From: Mycobacterium sp. GA-0227b
GTDB lineage: Bacteria > Actinomycetota > Actinomycetes > Mycobacteriales > Mycobacteriaceae
DNA length: 64,000 nucleotides
Assembly (NCBI RefSeq): GCF_001499855.1
Contig: NZ_LQIK01000007.1
Span: 99,324-163,323 of the forward strand
Direction of reading: 5' to 3'
The notes under the pieces are model-generated. The model was not told the DNA's origin, searched no databases, and worked only from the letters and a program-made list of their open reading frames with translations. Shown here piece by piece: positions 32,843 to 46,920 of this stretch (position 1 is the stretch's first letter; each line of letters starts with the position of its first letter). Both the position numbers and the translations under genes were made by a program.

Positions 32843-33568
32843 ATGTGGTATTGGCTGTTCAAGTACATCTTCATGGGTCCACTGCTGTCATTGCTGGGTA
32901 GGCCCAAAGTCGAAGGGCTCGAACACCTTCCGCACTCCGGTGCGGCGATCCTGGCCAGTAACCACCTCGCGGTCGCCGACAGCTTCTATCTGCCGTTGGT
33001 GGTCAGCCGCAGGATCACGTTCCTGGCCAAGGCCGAGTACTTCACCGGCACCGGCATCAAGGGCTGGTTCACCCGCTGGTTCTACACCGTCGCCGGTCAG
33101 GTGCCGATCGACCGCGCCGACGCCGACAGCGCGCAGAGCGCCTTGAACACGGCCGAGCGCATCCTCGACGAGGGCAAGCTGCTCGGGATGTATCCCGAAG
33201 GCACCCGGTCGCCCGACGGACGGCTCTACAAGGGCAAGACCGGCCTGGCCAGGCTGGCGCTGCAGACCGGCGTGCCGGTGATTCCGGTCGCGATGATCGG
33301 AACCGACGTCGTCAACCCGCCGGGCAGCAAGATGTGGCGCTTCGGTCGGGTACAGGTCAAGTTCGGCAAGCCGATGGACTTCAGCCGCTTCGAAGGGCTG
33401 GCGGGCAACCGCTTCATCGAGCGCGCGGTCATCGACGAGGTGATGTACGAGTTGATGCGGTTGTCCGGTCAGGAGTACGTCGACCTCTACGCCGCCGACA
33501 TCAAGGAGGGCAGGGCCGACGACGCGATGAAGCCGTCGGCCCGCATGCCGGAAGTAGCCGCCGGTTAG
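32843..33568 (+). CDS. 1-acyl-sn-glycerol-3-phosphate acyltransferase (PlsC family, Rv2182c)
   Basis: A 241-aa membrane-associated acyltransferase. The HX4D catalytic motif is His41-Asp46 (NHLAVAD) and the phosphate-binding motif is PEGTRS. It probably makes phosphatidic acid, or acylates a related lipid acceptor. A GGGAGG ribosome site precedes ATG. It is 83 bp after the Cys-motif gene with its own promoter. Its stop overlaps the stop of the convergent mannosyltransferase. Confidence 0.9.
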   Translation: MWYWLFKYIFMGPLLSLLGRPKVEGLEHLPHSGAAILASNHLAVADSFYLPLVVSRRITFLAKAEYFTGTGIKGWFTRWFYTVAGQVPIDRADADSAQSALNTAERILDEGKLLGMYPEGTRSPDGRLYKGKTGLARLALQTGVPVIPVAMIGTDVVNPPGSKMWRFGRVQVKFGKPMDFSRFEGLAGNRFIERAVIDEVMYELMRLSGQEYVDLYAADIKEGRADDAMKPSARMPEVAAG

Positions 33569-34848
33569 TTGACCGCGGGCACCGGCGCGGCGTCGACGAC
33601 CGGCCTGCTGCGCTGCGCCGGCTTGATCGCGCCCGCCACCGTGCCGGCCACCAGGATCACCGCGATCGCCCACCACACGTACGAGCCGCCGGCCAATTGC
33701 CGCCACAGCGACGCCGCGGTCTCCTTGTGTTCGGGCATCAGCGTGATCGGCGTCCACACCATCAACGCCAAACCGGCGACCGCGACCACGGCCAGCGCCG
33801 CGTGCCGTCTTCGGTACGCCACCAATGCCGTGACCACCAGCGCGGGCAGCGCCCACACCCAGTGATGAGACCACGACACCGGTGACACCACGAGCCCGAA
33901 CATGGCCACGCAGATCAGGGCGAGGACGGGCTGATCGGCCTTGAGCACACGTCGCACCGCCCACACGGTCAGCCCCAGCACGGCGAAACAGGCTATTACC
34001 CACAGCACGAACCGTGGTCCTTCGCCCAGCCCGAGCCGGGCCAGCGCGCCCGCGATGTTCTGGTTGGTGTTCAGCGTCGCGGTGCCGATGCGATCGGTGT
34101 TGCGCACCGTCTCGGTCCAGTACTCGAGCGAGTCGCGCCAGGCGAACGCGACCCCGACCAGTGTGGCGACGACGGCGGACGCCGCGGTGACGAGCAATGC
34201 GCGGGTGTCGCGGCGCAGCAGGAAGTAGAGCAGGAAGACCGCCGGGGTGAGTTTCAGCGCGATCGCCAGCCCGAGCAGCATGCCCCGCGGCCACGGTGTC
34301 CGGCGCGGCACGCAATCGGCGATCACCAGCGTCATCAACACCACGTTGATCTGCCCGAAGTCGAAGTTCGACCGGATGGGCTCCAAGTAGACGACCGCCG
34401 GTGCGACGACGGCCGCGGCCAGCCACGCTTGCCGCAGCCACGCGGGTTCGCCGGTCACCGTGGTCTCGGGCCAGACGTCGCACCGGTGAAGCACGATCGT
34501 CACCGCGACGATCAGCAACACCAGCGTGGTCACGGTGATCGCGGCGCTGGCCGCCTCCAACGACAACAACGCGAACGGGGAGAAGGCCACGGCGGCCAGC
34601 GGCGGATAGGTGAACGGCAGGTCCAGCCCGCCTCGGGTGTGGAACATCGCACCGTCGGCGTAGAGCGGTCGACCGTCCAGCCAGGCTTGTCCGCCCATCC
34701 GGTAGACGTCGACGTCGATGCGGTAGGGGACCGCGCCGAGCAACCGCCAACCCGCCCAGGCCAACGCGGCCACGGTGAGCAACTGGAACAGCCGCCAGGC
34801 GAGCGTTGGCCCCCAACCAGCCCCGCCGGGCGACCGCCACATACTCAT
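33565..34848 (-). CDS. GT-C alpha-(1-2)-mannosyltransferase of LM/LAM synthesis (Rv2181 family)
   Basis: A 427-aa polyprenyl-phosphomannose-dependent GT87 enzyme with about ten membrane helices. The catalytic acidic residues lie in the first periplasmic loop ([12 protein letters not shown]). In mycobacteria this enzyme adds alpha-1,2 mannose branches to the LM/LAM core and caps. ATG 34848 gives exactly the length of the M. tuberculosis protein; the longer frame from 34902 adds a segment without support. It shares its pathway with mptA and pimB in this window. Confidence 0.9.
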   Translation of the reverse strand: MSMWRSPGGAGWGPTLAWRLFQLLTVAALAWAGWRLLGAVPYRIDVDVYRMGGQAWLDGRPLYADGAMFHTRGGLDLPFTYPPLAAVAFSPFALLSLEAASAAITVTTLVLLIVAVTIVLHRCDVWPETTVTGEPAWLRQAWLAAAVVAPAVVYLEPIRSNFDFGQINVVLMTLVIADCVPRRTPWPRGMLLGLAIALKLTPAVFLLYFLLRRDTRALLVTAASAVVATLVGVAFAWRDSLEYWTETVRNTDRIGTATLNTNQNIAGALARLGLGEGPRFVLWVIACFAVLGLTVWAVRRVLKADQPVLALICVAMFGLVVSPVSWSHHWVWALPALVVTALVAYRRRHAALAVVAVAGLALMVWTPITLMPEHKETAASLWRQLAGGSYVWWAIAVILVAGTVAGAIKPAQRSRPVVDAAPVPAVN

Positions 34849-34947
34849 GTCATCGACCAGACTATCGGGGTGCACCGGCAGGTCGGCCGGTATCCCGGCC
34901 ACGACACGCGCAGGTCATTGCGCTCCTCGCGTCCGCAGTGGGCGGCG

Positions 34948-34959
34948 TAGGTTTTCTGA
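34948..34959 (+). promoter_or_regulatory. leaderless-type promoter of the Rv2180c-like gene
   Basis: TAGGTT (34948-34953) is followed by 6 nt and GTG at 34960. Confidence 0.55.
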
Positions 34960-35858
34960 GTGCTCGCGGACATCCACCTCGACTTCGCCGTCCCCCCGGC
35001 GCGGGTGCCGCTCGTGTTCTGCCTGGTCGCGTTCATCCTGACGTTCTTCGTGACCCGCACGATCGTGCGGTACATCCGCAGCCACCAGAACAGCACTGCG
35101 CCACGCAAGTGGTGGCAGCCGCGCAACATCTCTGTTTCGGCGGCACAGGGCAGTGGGCTGCATATCCACCACGTGGTGATCGGTGTGGTCCTGGTCATGG
35201 TCTCCGGTGTGACGATGGTGACGTTGGCGGTTGACGGGGGAGTACCCGAATTCACGGCGGCGGCAATCTTTTTCGGAATCGGTGCGGCGCTGGTCCTCGA
35301 CGAGTTCGCGTTGATCCTGCATCTGGAGGACGTGTACTGGGCCGAGGACGGCCGGACCTCGGTCGATGCGGTGTTCGCCGCGGTCGCCGTCGCCGGCCTG
35401 CTGATCCTCGGTTTCAACCCGCTGTCGTTCTTCGACATCGACATCTGGCGCAACGACCACAATCTGCTCGCGCGGGCGGGCGTGATCGCGGCGGCGGTAC
35501 TGACCCTGCTGCTTGCCGTCGTCGTGCTGCTCAAGGGCAAGGTGTGGACCGGGCTGATCGGGATGTTCCTCACACCGCTGCTCGTGGTCGGCGCGATCCG
35601 GTTGTCCCGCCCGCATGCGCCGTGGGCGCGCTGGCGCTATACCAACCGGCCCCGCAAGATGCACCGGGCGCTGGAACGGGAGCGGTGGCTGCGGCGGCCC
35701 GTCGTGCAGGCCAAGCTGTGGTTGCAGGACGCCGTCGCCGGCATGCCCAAGTTCCCGGACGACGCGGAGGTCGACGAGCAACTCGACCGCGAAATCCGCG
35801 CCGCTCCGGCGCCGAAGGACCGGTCGGTCGCGGCGGAAACCGAAAAGGAACCCGCTTA

Positions 35859-35859
<1 letters not shown>
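34960..35859 (+). CDS. conserved integral membrane protein (Rv2180c family)
   Basis: A 299-aa protein of unknown function with five to six membrane helices (about 15-35, 70-92, 100-118, 140-160, 180-215), a histidine pair in LHIHHVV, and acidic residues in LDEFALILHLEDVYW, which look like buried functional groups. A basic and acidic C-terminal tail (about 230-299) is cytosolic. The stop overlaps the start of the next gene by 1 nt (TAGTG). Confidence 0.82.
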
Positions 35860-37776
<1,917 letters not shown>

Positions 37777-37783
37777 ATCGCGG

Positions 37784-38974
37784 CTAGAAGAGGTTGGGCA
37801 GGTTGCTGCCCGCGGTCCACGCCGCCGCCGCGATCAGCGCCGTCAGCGTCAATACGGCGACGACCCAGAACAGCAGCGTGCGCCGAGCGCGCTGCCGGGC
37901 CAAATAGAACTCGTCGAGGTCGATGCCAGCGAACTGCGCCGACACCGGTTGGAATTCGGGTTCGGGGGCCGGCCAGTCGTCGCGCGGTAGCGTTCGGGTC
38001 TGCTGGCGCGGCGCCGGTGGAATCGCCGTCTGCGCCGTGGCGGTCTCCAGGGCCGCGGACGCATGCTGGGCGGAATTGCGGGGAGCCGGCACCCGGAACG
38101 GCGGCAACCCGAGTGCGTCGACGATCGCTTCCAGGTGTTCGGCCATCTCATCAGCGTCGGCGTAGCGGTGGGCGGGGTCGCGGGCGGTGGCCCGAGCCAC
38201 CAGGTCGTCGAATTGTGCGGGGACGCCGGCGATCGTCGAGCTCGGGGCGGGCACGTCGTTGTCCATCCGCTGATAGGCCACCGCGAGCGCGGTGTCGCCG
38301 GCGAACGGGGTATGGCCGGTCAGCAGTTCGTAGGTCAAGATCCCGACCGCGTAGACGTCGCTGCGTGGGTCGGCGTCACCGGTGCTGACCTGTTCCGGCG
38401 ACAGATACGCCGCGGTGCCCAGGATGACGCTGGTGGAGGTGATCTTCGCCTCGGCAACCGCGCGCACCAGCCCGAAGTCGGCGATCTTGACGTCGCCACC
38501 GTCGGAGATCAGCACGTTCTCGGGCTTGACGTCGCGGTGCACCAGGCCCGCCCGGTGCGCCGCCGCGAGTCCGCCGAGGACCGGCGCCAGCACCGCCGCG
38601 GCCGCATGCGGGGGCATCGGTCCGCGCTCGCGCAGCAGTTCGCGAAGCGTGCCGCCCTCCACGAGTTCCATCACCAGGAAGGGAGGATGGCCGCCTACAC
38701 CTCCGCCGCCCTGGTCGTACACGGCGACCAGGCCGGGATCGGTCAACCGGGCGACCGCGCGTGCCTCACGCTGAAACCGCGTCAGAAACTGTGTGTCGCC
38801 CGCGTACCGCGCGTCCATCACCTTGAGCGCCACGGGCCGATCGAGGCGTAGGTCGAGCCCACGGTAGACCGCGGACATGCCCCCGGTGGCGATCAAGGTG
38901 TCGACGCGGTACCGACCGTCGAGCACGTCCCCGAGAAGCGGGTCCGTGTGCGGGTAGGCATCCACCGAAGACAT
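37784..38974 (-). CDS. pknL: serine/threonine-protein kinase PknL
   Basis: Membrane Hanks-type kinase, 396 aa. The kinase domain (about 20-290) has the ATP lysine Lys51 (VALKVMD), HRDVKPEN, DFG and the APE-like SPEQ. A polar juxtamembrane linker (about 290-365) and one membrane helix near the C terminus (about 366-390) follow, with no sizeable extracellular sensor. In M. tuberculosis PknL phosphorylates the divergently encoded DNA-binding protein, and that gene pair is kept here with 67 bp between the starts. Confidence 0.94.
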   Translation of the reverse strand: MSSVDAYPHTDPLLGDVLDGRYRVDTLIATGGMSAVYRGLDLRLDRPVALKVMDARYAGDTQFLTRFQREARAVARLTDPGLVAVYDQGGGGVGGHPPFLVMELVEGGTLRELLRERGPMPPHAAAAVLAPVLGGLAAAHRAGLVHRDVKPENVLISDGGDVKIADFGLVRAVAEAKITSTSVILGTAAYLSPEQVSTGDADPRSDVYAVGILTYELLTGHTPFAGDTALAVAYQRMDNDVPAPSSTIAGVPAQFDDLVARATARDPAHRYADADEMAEHLEAIVDALGLPPFRVPAPRNSAQHASAALETATAQTAIPPAPRQQTRTLPRDDWPAPEPEFQPVSAQFAGIDLDEFYLARQRARRTLLFWVVAVLTLTALIAAAAWTAGSNLPNLF

Positions 38975-39028
38975 GTTACGGAGGGCGATCTCGTCTATTT
39001 CGCGCCTCCGGCCGGGCGCGACCGGATT

Positions 39029-39041
39029 TAGACTCGGTGCC
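39029..39041 (+). promoter_or_regulatory. leaderless-type promoter of the Rv2175c-like gene
   Basis: TAGACT (39029-39034) is followed by 7 nt and GTG at 39042. Confidence 0.55.
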
Positions 39042-39366
39042 GTGAGCAGTATTCCGGCCGCGGAGGACGTCCTCGACCCGGCCGAGGACGTCTACGACCT
39101 GCCCACCGTCGCCGAGATGCTCGGCGTGGCGGTGACCAAGGTGCATCAGCAACTGCGCGACGGCCATCTGATCGGCGTGCGCCGACACGGCGCGGTGGTG
39201 GTCCCGAAGATCTTCTTCGACGCCACCGGCCACGTCGTCAAGGCGCTGCCCGGTCTACTGGTCGTGCTGCGCGACGGCGGTTACCACGACACCGAGATCG
39301 TGCGCTGGCTGTTCACCCCCGACGCATCGCTGACGATCAGGCGCGACGGCACCACCGACGCGTTGG

Positions 39367-42744
<3,378 letters not shown>

Positions 42745-42768
42745 GAGGTCATCGTGCCAGATGCCGGA

Positions 42769-43344
42769 TCACAGTGGCAGTGACCGGCCCAGGATCGCGA
42801 AAGCCCGCGGATCGCCTGCGAAGTGGTAGCCGCGGATGACGTCGGTGAACCCCAGCCTGCGGTACAAACGCCACGCCCGGTTCGCCTCGCCGTTGATCTC
42901 CGGCGTCGACAGCAACACGTAGGACTCCTCTCGGCCGGCGAGCAGCCTGCGGGCCAGCGCCTCACCGAGCCCACGGCCCTGAGCGCGCGGGTGGATGTGC
43001 AACTCGGTGAGTTCGAAGTAGCTCGTCATCAACTCTGCGATCTGCGCCCGGTCCGCTCCCACGCGCTGCAGCCCGGCCACGACCTGCTGTTGCCACCACT
43101 GATCCGGTGCCCCGCAGTAGCCGTAGGCGACGCCGAGAATGGCGGCGCTGCACGGATCGGCGTCAAGGCCCTCGACGGCGGCGACGGCCTTCCATCCCGG
43201 CCTGCGGGTGTGCTCGAGCCACATCGACGCCCGCTGGTCCTCGGTGCCGCGTGGATAGCGCATCGCATCGACGTAGACAGCGAGCGCGTCACCGAGCCGG
43301 CGTTGCATATCGCTCGGCGACAGATCGATCAGAAATGTCGCCAA
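42769..43344 (-). CDS. GNAT-family N-acetyltransferase (Rv2170 family)
   Basis: A 191-aa acetyltransferase. The acetyl-CoA site is in LHIHPRAQGRGLGEALARRL (the R/Q-x-x-G-x-G/A pattern), followed by WRLYRRLGFTDV. Substrate cannot be read; the M. tuberculosis homologue has been linked to amino-group acetylation of metabolic enzymes. The start is uncertain. TTG 43344 is preferred because it gives M-ATFLIDLSPSD, matching the M. tuberculosis start, has GAGAGG upstream, and leaves the strong -10 GATAAT (43387-43392, minus) ahead of it. GTG 43383 in the same frame lies only 3 nt after that -10 and would be lost from the message. Confidence 0.83.
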   Translation of the reverse strand: MATFLIDLSPSDMQRRLGDALAVYVDAMRYPRGTEDQRASMWLEHTRRPGWKAVAAVEGLDADPCSAAILGVAYGYCGAPDQWWQQQVVAGLQRVGADRAQIAELMTSYFELTELHIHPRAQGRGLGEALARRLLAGREESYVLLSTPEINGEANRAWRLYRRLGFTDVIRGYHFAGDPRAFAILGRSLPL

Positions 43345-43386
43345 CTGTGCCTGCCTCTCCGCGTGCCTTGCGGTGTCGTCCACACC

Positions 43387-43392
43387 ATTATC
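43387..43392 (-). promoter_or_regulatory. -10 element of the GNAT gene
   Basis: GATAAT on the minus strand predicts a start of transcription near 43380 and a short leader to TTG 43344. Confidence 0.45.
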
Positions 43393-43434
43393 GAGCGCAG
43401 CCGCCCGCGCTCTCCAAACGGCGGTGTCACGTCA

Positions 43435-43485
43435 TACAATCGGGCGTCGAACTAGGTGGTACGGCTCAGATCGACCTCGTATCAT
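43435..43485 (+). promoter_or_regulatory. two possible -10 elements for the DUF3040 gene
   Basis: TACAAT (43435-43440) and TATCAT (43480-43485) both lie upstream of the ribosome site GAGGGAGGGA (43561-43570). Either or both could be used. No clear -35. Confidence 0.35.
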
Positions 43486-43573
43486 GACTGTTAGGTGCCC
43501 GGAAGGCGGGCGCCGACGAGTTTGGACTTCGAGACGGCCGGCAGTCGGCCCAGGGTTTCCGAGGGAGGGACGA

Positions 43574-43978
43574 ATGCCACTCTCCGATCATGAGCAGCGC
43601 ATGCTCGACCAGATCGAGAGCGCGCTCTATGCCGAGGACCCGAAGTTCGCTTCGAGTGTTCGCGGCGGCACCCTGCGCGCTCCCTCGACCCGACGCCGAC
43701 TGCAAGGCGCCGCGCTGTTCGTGATCGGCCTCGCGATGCTGGTGTCGGGTGTCGCGTTCCCGGCCACCCAGATCAGTGGCTTCCCGGTGCTCTCGGTCCT
43801 CGGCTTCATCGTGATGTTCGGCGGTGTCGTGTATGCGATCACCGGCCCGCGTGTACCCGGTGGCCGCGACCGCTCGGCTCCCGAGCCCGGCGCCCCGCGC
43901 CAGAAGCGCAGCAAGGGTTCGGGCGGATCGTTCGCCAGTCGTATGGAAGACCGGTTCCGCCGCCGCTTCGACGAGTAG
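43574..43978 (+). CDS. DUF3040 membrane protein (Rv2169c family)
   Basis: A 134-aa protein with an N-terminal SDHEQRMLDQIE motif, two membrane helices (about 46-65 and 72-90) and a basic cytosolic tail rich in Arg, Gly and Ser. Family function unknown; it often sits next to the dcw cluster in actinobacteria. ATG 43574 has a very strong ribosome site 3 nt upstream. The 3' end is followed by an intrinsic terminator. Confidence 0.88.
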   Translation: MPLSDHEQRMLDQIESALYAEDPKFASSVRGGTLRAPSTRRRLQGAALFVIGLAMLVSGVAFPATQISGFPVLSVLGFIVMFGGVVYAITGPRVPGGRDRSAPEPGAPRQKRSKGSGGSFASRMEDRFRRRFDE

Positions 43979-43993
43979 TCACCCGCCGACGCA

Positions 43994-44024
43994 GGGGCAG
44001 CCCGTAAGGGGCTGCCCCTTTTTT
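43994..44024 (+). terminator. intrinsic terminator
   Basis: A perfect 10-bp GC-rich stem (GGGGCAGCCC 43994-44003 and GGGCTGCCCC 44009-44018) with loop GTAAG is followed by TTTTTT (44019-44024). Textbook rho-independent form, uncommon in mycobacteria. It insulates the DUF3040 gene from the dcw cluster. Confidence 0.93.
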
Positions 44025-44200
44025 CGTGGGCGGGCGGGCCATCACGCCCCACTGTTCCCCACCACTGCGCCGCGCGGCGTCTAGCAGCGATTTTCCCTGC
44101 CCAGCGCGACGGCCGCCCGGCCGCGAGGGATCTAGTTACTTCTGCCGTTTGGGGCCGGAGTGGGGCCACCGACAGAATTGCCCGCTCTAAATGGTGGAGA

Positions 44201-44226
44201 GTGGGGGATTGTGGGGTAAAGTGGCA
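44201..44226 (+). promoter_or_regulatory. MraZ operator candidate (10-bp-spaced TGGNN repeats)
   Basis: Direct repeats with exact 10-bp spacing: GTGGGG at 44201, GTGGGG at 44211 and GTGGCA at 44221. This matches the TGGGN repeats with 5-nt gaps bound by MraZ in Escherichia coli. TAAAGT (44217-44222) within the repeats could be the -10 of the cluster promoter, so binding would block it. Further TGG copies upstream (TGGAG at 44196 and TGGGG at 44161) are out of phase. Confidence 0.65.
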
Positions 44227-44271
44227 GACACCGGAGCGACCGGGACTCCGGGCGGCAGGGAGGTCGGCGAG

Positions 44272-44703
44272 ATGTTTCTCGGCACCTACACGCCGAAACT
44301 CGACGACAAAGGGCGGCTCACGCTGCCCGCCAAGTTCCGCGACGCGCTGGCAGGAGGGTTGATGGTCACCAAGAGTCAAGATCACAGCCTCGCCGTGTAC
44401 CCGCGCGCCGAGTTCGAGAAGCTGGCACGACGGGCGTCGCAAGCATCGCGAAGCAATCCCGAAGCGCGCGCTTTCCTGCGGAACCTGGCCGCCGCCACCG
44501 ATGAACAGCACCCGGATGCGCAAGGCCGGATCACCTTGTCGGCCGATCACCGTCGCTACGCGAACCTGTCGAAGGACTGCGTGGTGATCGGATCGGTCGA
44601 TTACCTGGAGATCTGGGATTCGACAGCATGGCAGGAGTACCAGCAGACCCACGAAGAGAACTTCTCCGCGGCCACCGATGAAGCTCTGCACGACATCATC
44701 TGA
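44272..44703 (+). CDS. mraZ: transcriptional regulator MraZ
   Basis: A 143-aa ring-forming DNA-binding protein with two AbrB-like repeats, each with the D-x-x-x-R core (DDKGRLTLP and DAQGRITLS). It represses its own dcw cluster. ATG 44272 has GGGAGG 8 nt upstream and gives the usual length. A longer frame from ATG 44191 would cover the operator repeats and is rejected. Confidence 0.95.
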   Translation: MFLGTYTPKLDDKGRLTLPAKFRDALAGGLMVTKSQDHSLAVYPRAEFEKLARRASQASRSNPEARAFLRNLAAATDEQHPDAQGRITLSADHRRYANLSKDCVVIGSVDYLEIWDSTAWQEYQQTHEENFSAATDEALHDII

Positions 44704-45835
44704 TCCGGCGGTCGACCGGCACAGCGGCCGACATCTGGCCCGTGCATCGCGGTCTCTGCCCGAACCGGCCCTGGCGTACTTCCCCAACGCCAGGTCCGCG
44801 CTCTCGGACAGGGACCCCGATGCAGGGGCGTGGAACGGAGGGAAGGCCATGGAACGGCGCAGCGGAGACCACGGACACGTCCCGGTCCTGCTGGACCGCT
44901 GCGTCGAACTCCTCAAACCCGCGCTGACGCGGGACAGCTCATCCGGTGAGGGAGCGCTGCTCGTCGACGCAACCCTCGGCGCGGGCGGACACGCCGAGAG
45001 GTTCCTGACCGAACTGCCCGGGCTGCGACTGATCGGCCTCGACCGCGACCCCGACGCGCTGTGGATCGCGGGGGAGCGGTTGTCGCGGTTCGCGTACCGG
45101 GTGACGTTGGTGCGCACCCGCTACGACGGCATCGCCACGGCCCTCGGCGAAACCGCCTGGGGGGCAGGCAAAGCCGACGGTGTGCTGTTCGACCTCGGCG
45201 TGTCGTCGATGCAGCTGGACCGCACCGAGCGCGGGTTCTCCTACGCGGCGGACGCGCCGCTGGACATGCGGATGGATCCCGACGCGGAGCTGACGGCCGC
45301 GGACGTCGTCAATACCTACGACCAGAAGTCGCTGACCCGGCTGTTGCGTGAGTTCGGCGAGGAGCGCTTCGCCGGCCGGATCGCCGCTGCGCTGGTCCGC
45401 CGTCGCGCCCGCCAGCCCTTCCGTACCACCGGCGAGCTGGTCGAGCTGCTCTATCAGGCGATTCCGGCGCCCGCGCGGCGCACCGGCGGCCACCCGGCGA
45501 AGCGCACGTTTCAGGCGCTGCGCATCGCGGTCAACGGCGAGTTGGACTCGTTGCGCGCCGCGTTGCCCGCGGCGCTGGGCGCGCTCACCCCGGGAGGCCG
45601 CATCGTCGTGATGGCCTACCAGTCGTTGGAGGACCGCATCGTGAAATCGGCCTTCACGGCCGCCACGGCGTCCAGGACACCCCCCGGCCTTCCCGTCGAG
45701 CTGCCGGGTCACGGCCCGGAGTTCGTCGCACTGACTCGCGGCGCCGAGCGCGCAGCTCCCGAGGAGATCGAACGAAACCCGCGTAGCGCGCCCGTGCGGC
45801 TACGAGCACTGGAGAAGGTGGGGGCCGCCAGGTGA
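44678..45835 (+). CDS. rsmH: 16S rRNA (cytosine1402-N4)-methyltransferase
   Basis: SAM-dependent methylase of C1402 in 16S r[17 protein letters not shown] (SAM motif I), [19 protein letters not shown] and [15 protein letters not shown] are canonical. Two starts are possible: ATG 44678 (385 aa, overlapping mraZ by 26 nt) or ATG 44849 (328 aa), which has the very strong ribosome site GGAGGGAAGG. I keep the long form because the segment [20 protein letters not shown], as I recall, is conserved in mycobacterial RsmH, and no other in-frame start precedes it. Both may be made. Confidence 0.9.
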   Translation: MKLCTTSSDPAVDRHSGRHLARASRSLPEPALAYFPNARSALSDRDPDAGAWNGGKAMERRSGDHGHVPVLLDRCVELLKPALTRDSSSGEGALLVDATLGAGGHAERFLTELPGLRLIGLDRDPDALWIAGERLSRFAYRVTLVRTRYDGIATALGETAWGAGKADGVLFDLGVSSMQLDRTERGFSYAADAPLDMRMDPDAELTAADVVNTYDQKSLTRLLREFGEERFAGRIAAALVRRRARQPFRTTGELVELLYQAIPAPARRTGGHPAKRTFQALRIAVNGELDSLRAALPAALGALTPGGRIVVMAYQSLEDRIVKSAFTAATASRTPPGLPVELPGHGPEFVALTRGAERAAPEEIERNPRSAPVRLRALEKVGAAR

Positions 45836-46920
45836 AGGTTAAGCAGACCAAGCAGACCAAGCAGACCAAGCAGGTCAGGCGAGGTGCACCGGTGCGCGGC
45901 AGCGACGAGCGTCGGCGCCCCACCCGGGGTGCCCAGCGTCGCTCGGGGGATGCGCAGGCGCGACGCAAGCCCACTCGTGAGCAGCGACCGCTACGCTCCG
46001 GACCGCAGACCAATCCCATTCCGCGTCCGTCCGATGCGCCGGGCCGGCCGAAGAACGCCAGCCAGGCCAAGGCGCGGGCCAAGGCTCGAAAAGCCAAAGC
46101 CCCGAAGGTCGTTCGGCCGCCGCTGCGCGAGCGCATCATCGTCAAGCTGGCCTCGATAGAGCTGAATCCGCGTGCTCTGATGTCAAGGGTGCCGTTCGTG
46201 GTGCTCGTGATCGGCTCGCTCGGATTCGGCCTCGGGACCACACTGTGGTTGTCCACCGACGCGGCGGAGCGGTCCTACCGGCTGGGCAACGCCCGCGAGA
46301 CGAATCAGGCTCTGCTGCAACAGAAGGAAGCGCTGGAGCGTGATGTGCTCGAGGCGCAGGCCGCGCCCGCGTTGGCCGAAGCCGCCCGCGAGCTCGGGAT
46401 GATCCCGTCCCGCGACACCGCTCACCTGGTGCAGGACCCCGCCGGCAACTGGGTAGTGGTCGGAACTCCCAAGCCGGCCGAAGGGGTTCCGCCGCCGCCG
46501 CTCAACACGCCACTGCCCGAAGAGACTCCGCCGCCGGCGCCGCGGCCGCCCGCGCCGCGTGTCGTCGAGCCTCGTGAGCTGACCGTCCGCATGCCGTCCC
46601 GCGAGGAACCGCAGCTGGGCGCACAGGCGCCGACGGCGGTGCTTCCGGGACAGCCGCCGACGGCAGTGCTTCCGGGACAGCCGCCGACGGCAGTGCCGCC
46701 GGCCGCGGCGGCACCGCACGCGCTTCCGGGGCAGCCGCCGCTGCCGGGCCCCGCCCTCGCGATGCCGCCTACCGCGCCGATCGTCCCACCCGGCGATCAC
46801 ATGCAGGCCGCTCCGCTCGGCGCGCCGCACGTTCCCACCCAGCAGCCGCTGCCGGGCCCGGTACCGGGTGCCGAGCAGTTCAGCCCCGCCGTCCCGGCTC
46901 CGGCAGGCGCTGGAGCATGA
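45832..46920 (+). CDS. ftsL: FtsL-like septum protein with Pro-rich tail (Rv2164c family)
   Basis: A 362-aa bitopic protein placed exactly between rsmH and pbpB where ftsL belongs. A very basic cytosolic N terminus (about 1-115) is followed by one membrane helix (about 121-143) and an extracytoplasmic leucine-zipper-like coiled coil (about 150-185, [19 protein letters not shown]). A long Pro/Ala tail (about 205-362) is unusual for FtsL. It likely bridges FtsQ and PbpB. The gene contains two short tandem repeats, which probably vary between strains. Joined to both neighbours by GTGA/ATGA overlaps. Confidence 0.82.
   Translation: MKVKQTKQTKQTKQVRRGAPVRGSDERRRPTRGAQRRSGDAQARRKPTREQRPLRSGPQTNPIPRPSDAPGRPKNASQAKARAKARKAKAPKVVRPPLRERIIVKLASIELNPRALMSRVPFVVLVIGSLGFGLGTTLWLSTDAAERSYRLGNARETNQALLQQKEALERDVLEAQAAPALAEAARELGMIPSRDTAHLVQDPAGNWVVVGTPKPAEGVPPPPLNTPLPEETPPPAPRPPAPRVVEPRELTVRMPSREEPQLGAQAPTAVLPGQPPTAVLPGQPPTAVPPAAAAPHALPGQPPLPGPALAMPPTAPIVPPGDHMQAAPLGAPHVPTQQPLPGPVPGAEQFSPAVPAPAGAGA
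45841..45873 (+). repeat. 9-bp tandem repeat in ftsL
   Basis: AAGCAGACC is repeated three times and followed by AAGCAG, encoding [11 protein letters not shown] at the very N terminus. In-frame, so copy-number change would be tolerated. Confidence 0.9.
46630..46697 (+). repeat. 27-bp tandem repeat in ftsL
   Basis: About 2.5 copies of a 27-bp unit (46630-46656, 46657-46683, partial 46684-46697) encode PTAVLPGQP repeats in the Pro-rich tail. The units differ by a single base where complete. Confidence 0.88.

Noticed and set aside
32888..34840. A 650-codon minus-strand frame across the PlsC and mannosyltransferase genes
   Set aside because: It is out of frame with the mannosyltransferase and antisense to PlsC; no recognisable motif.
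44191..44271. An upstream in-frame ATG that would lengthen MraZ by 27 residues
   Set aside because: The added codons cover the phased repeats and possible -10, and the ATG lacks a ribosome site; MraZ from 44272 already has family length.
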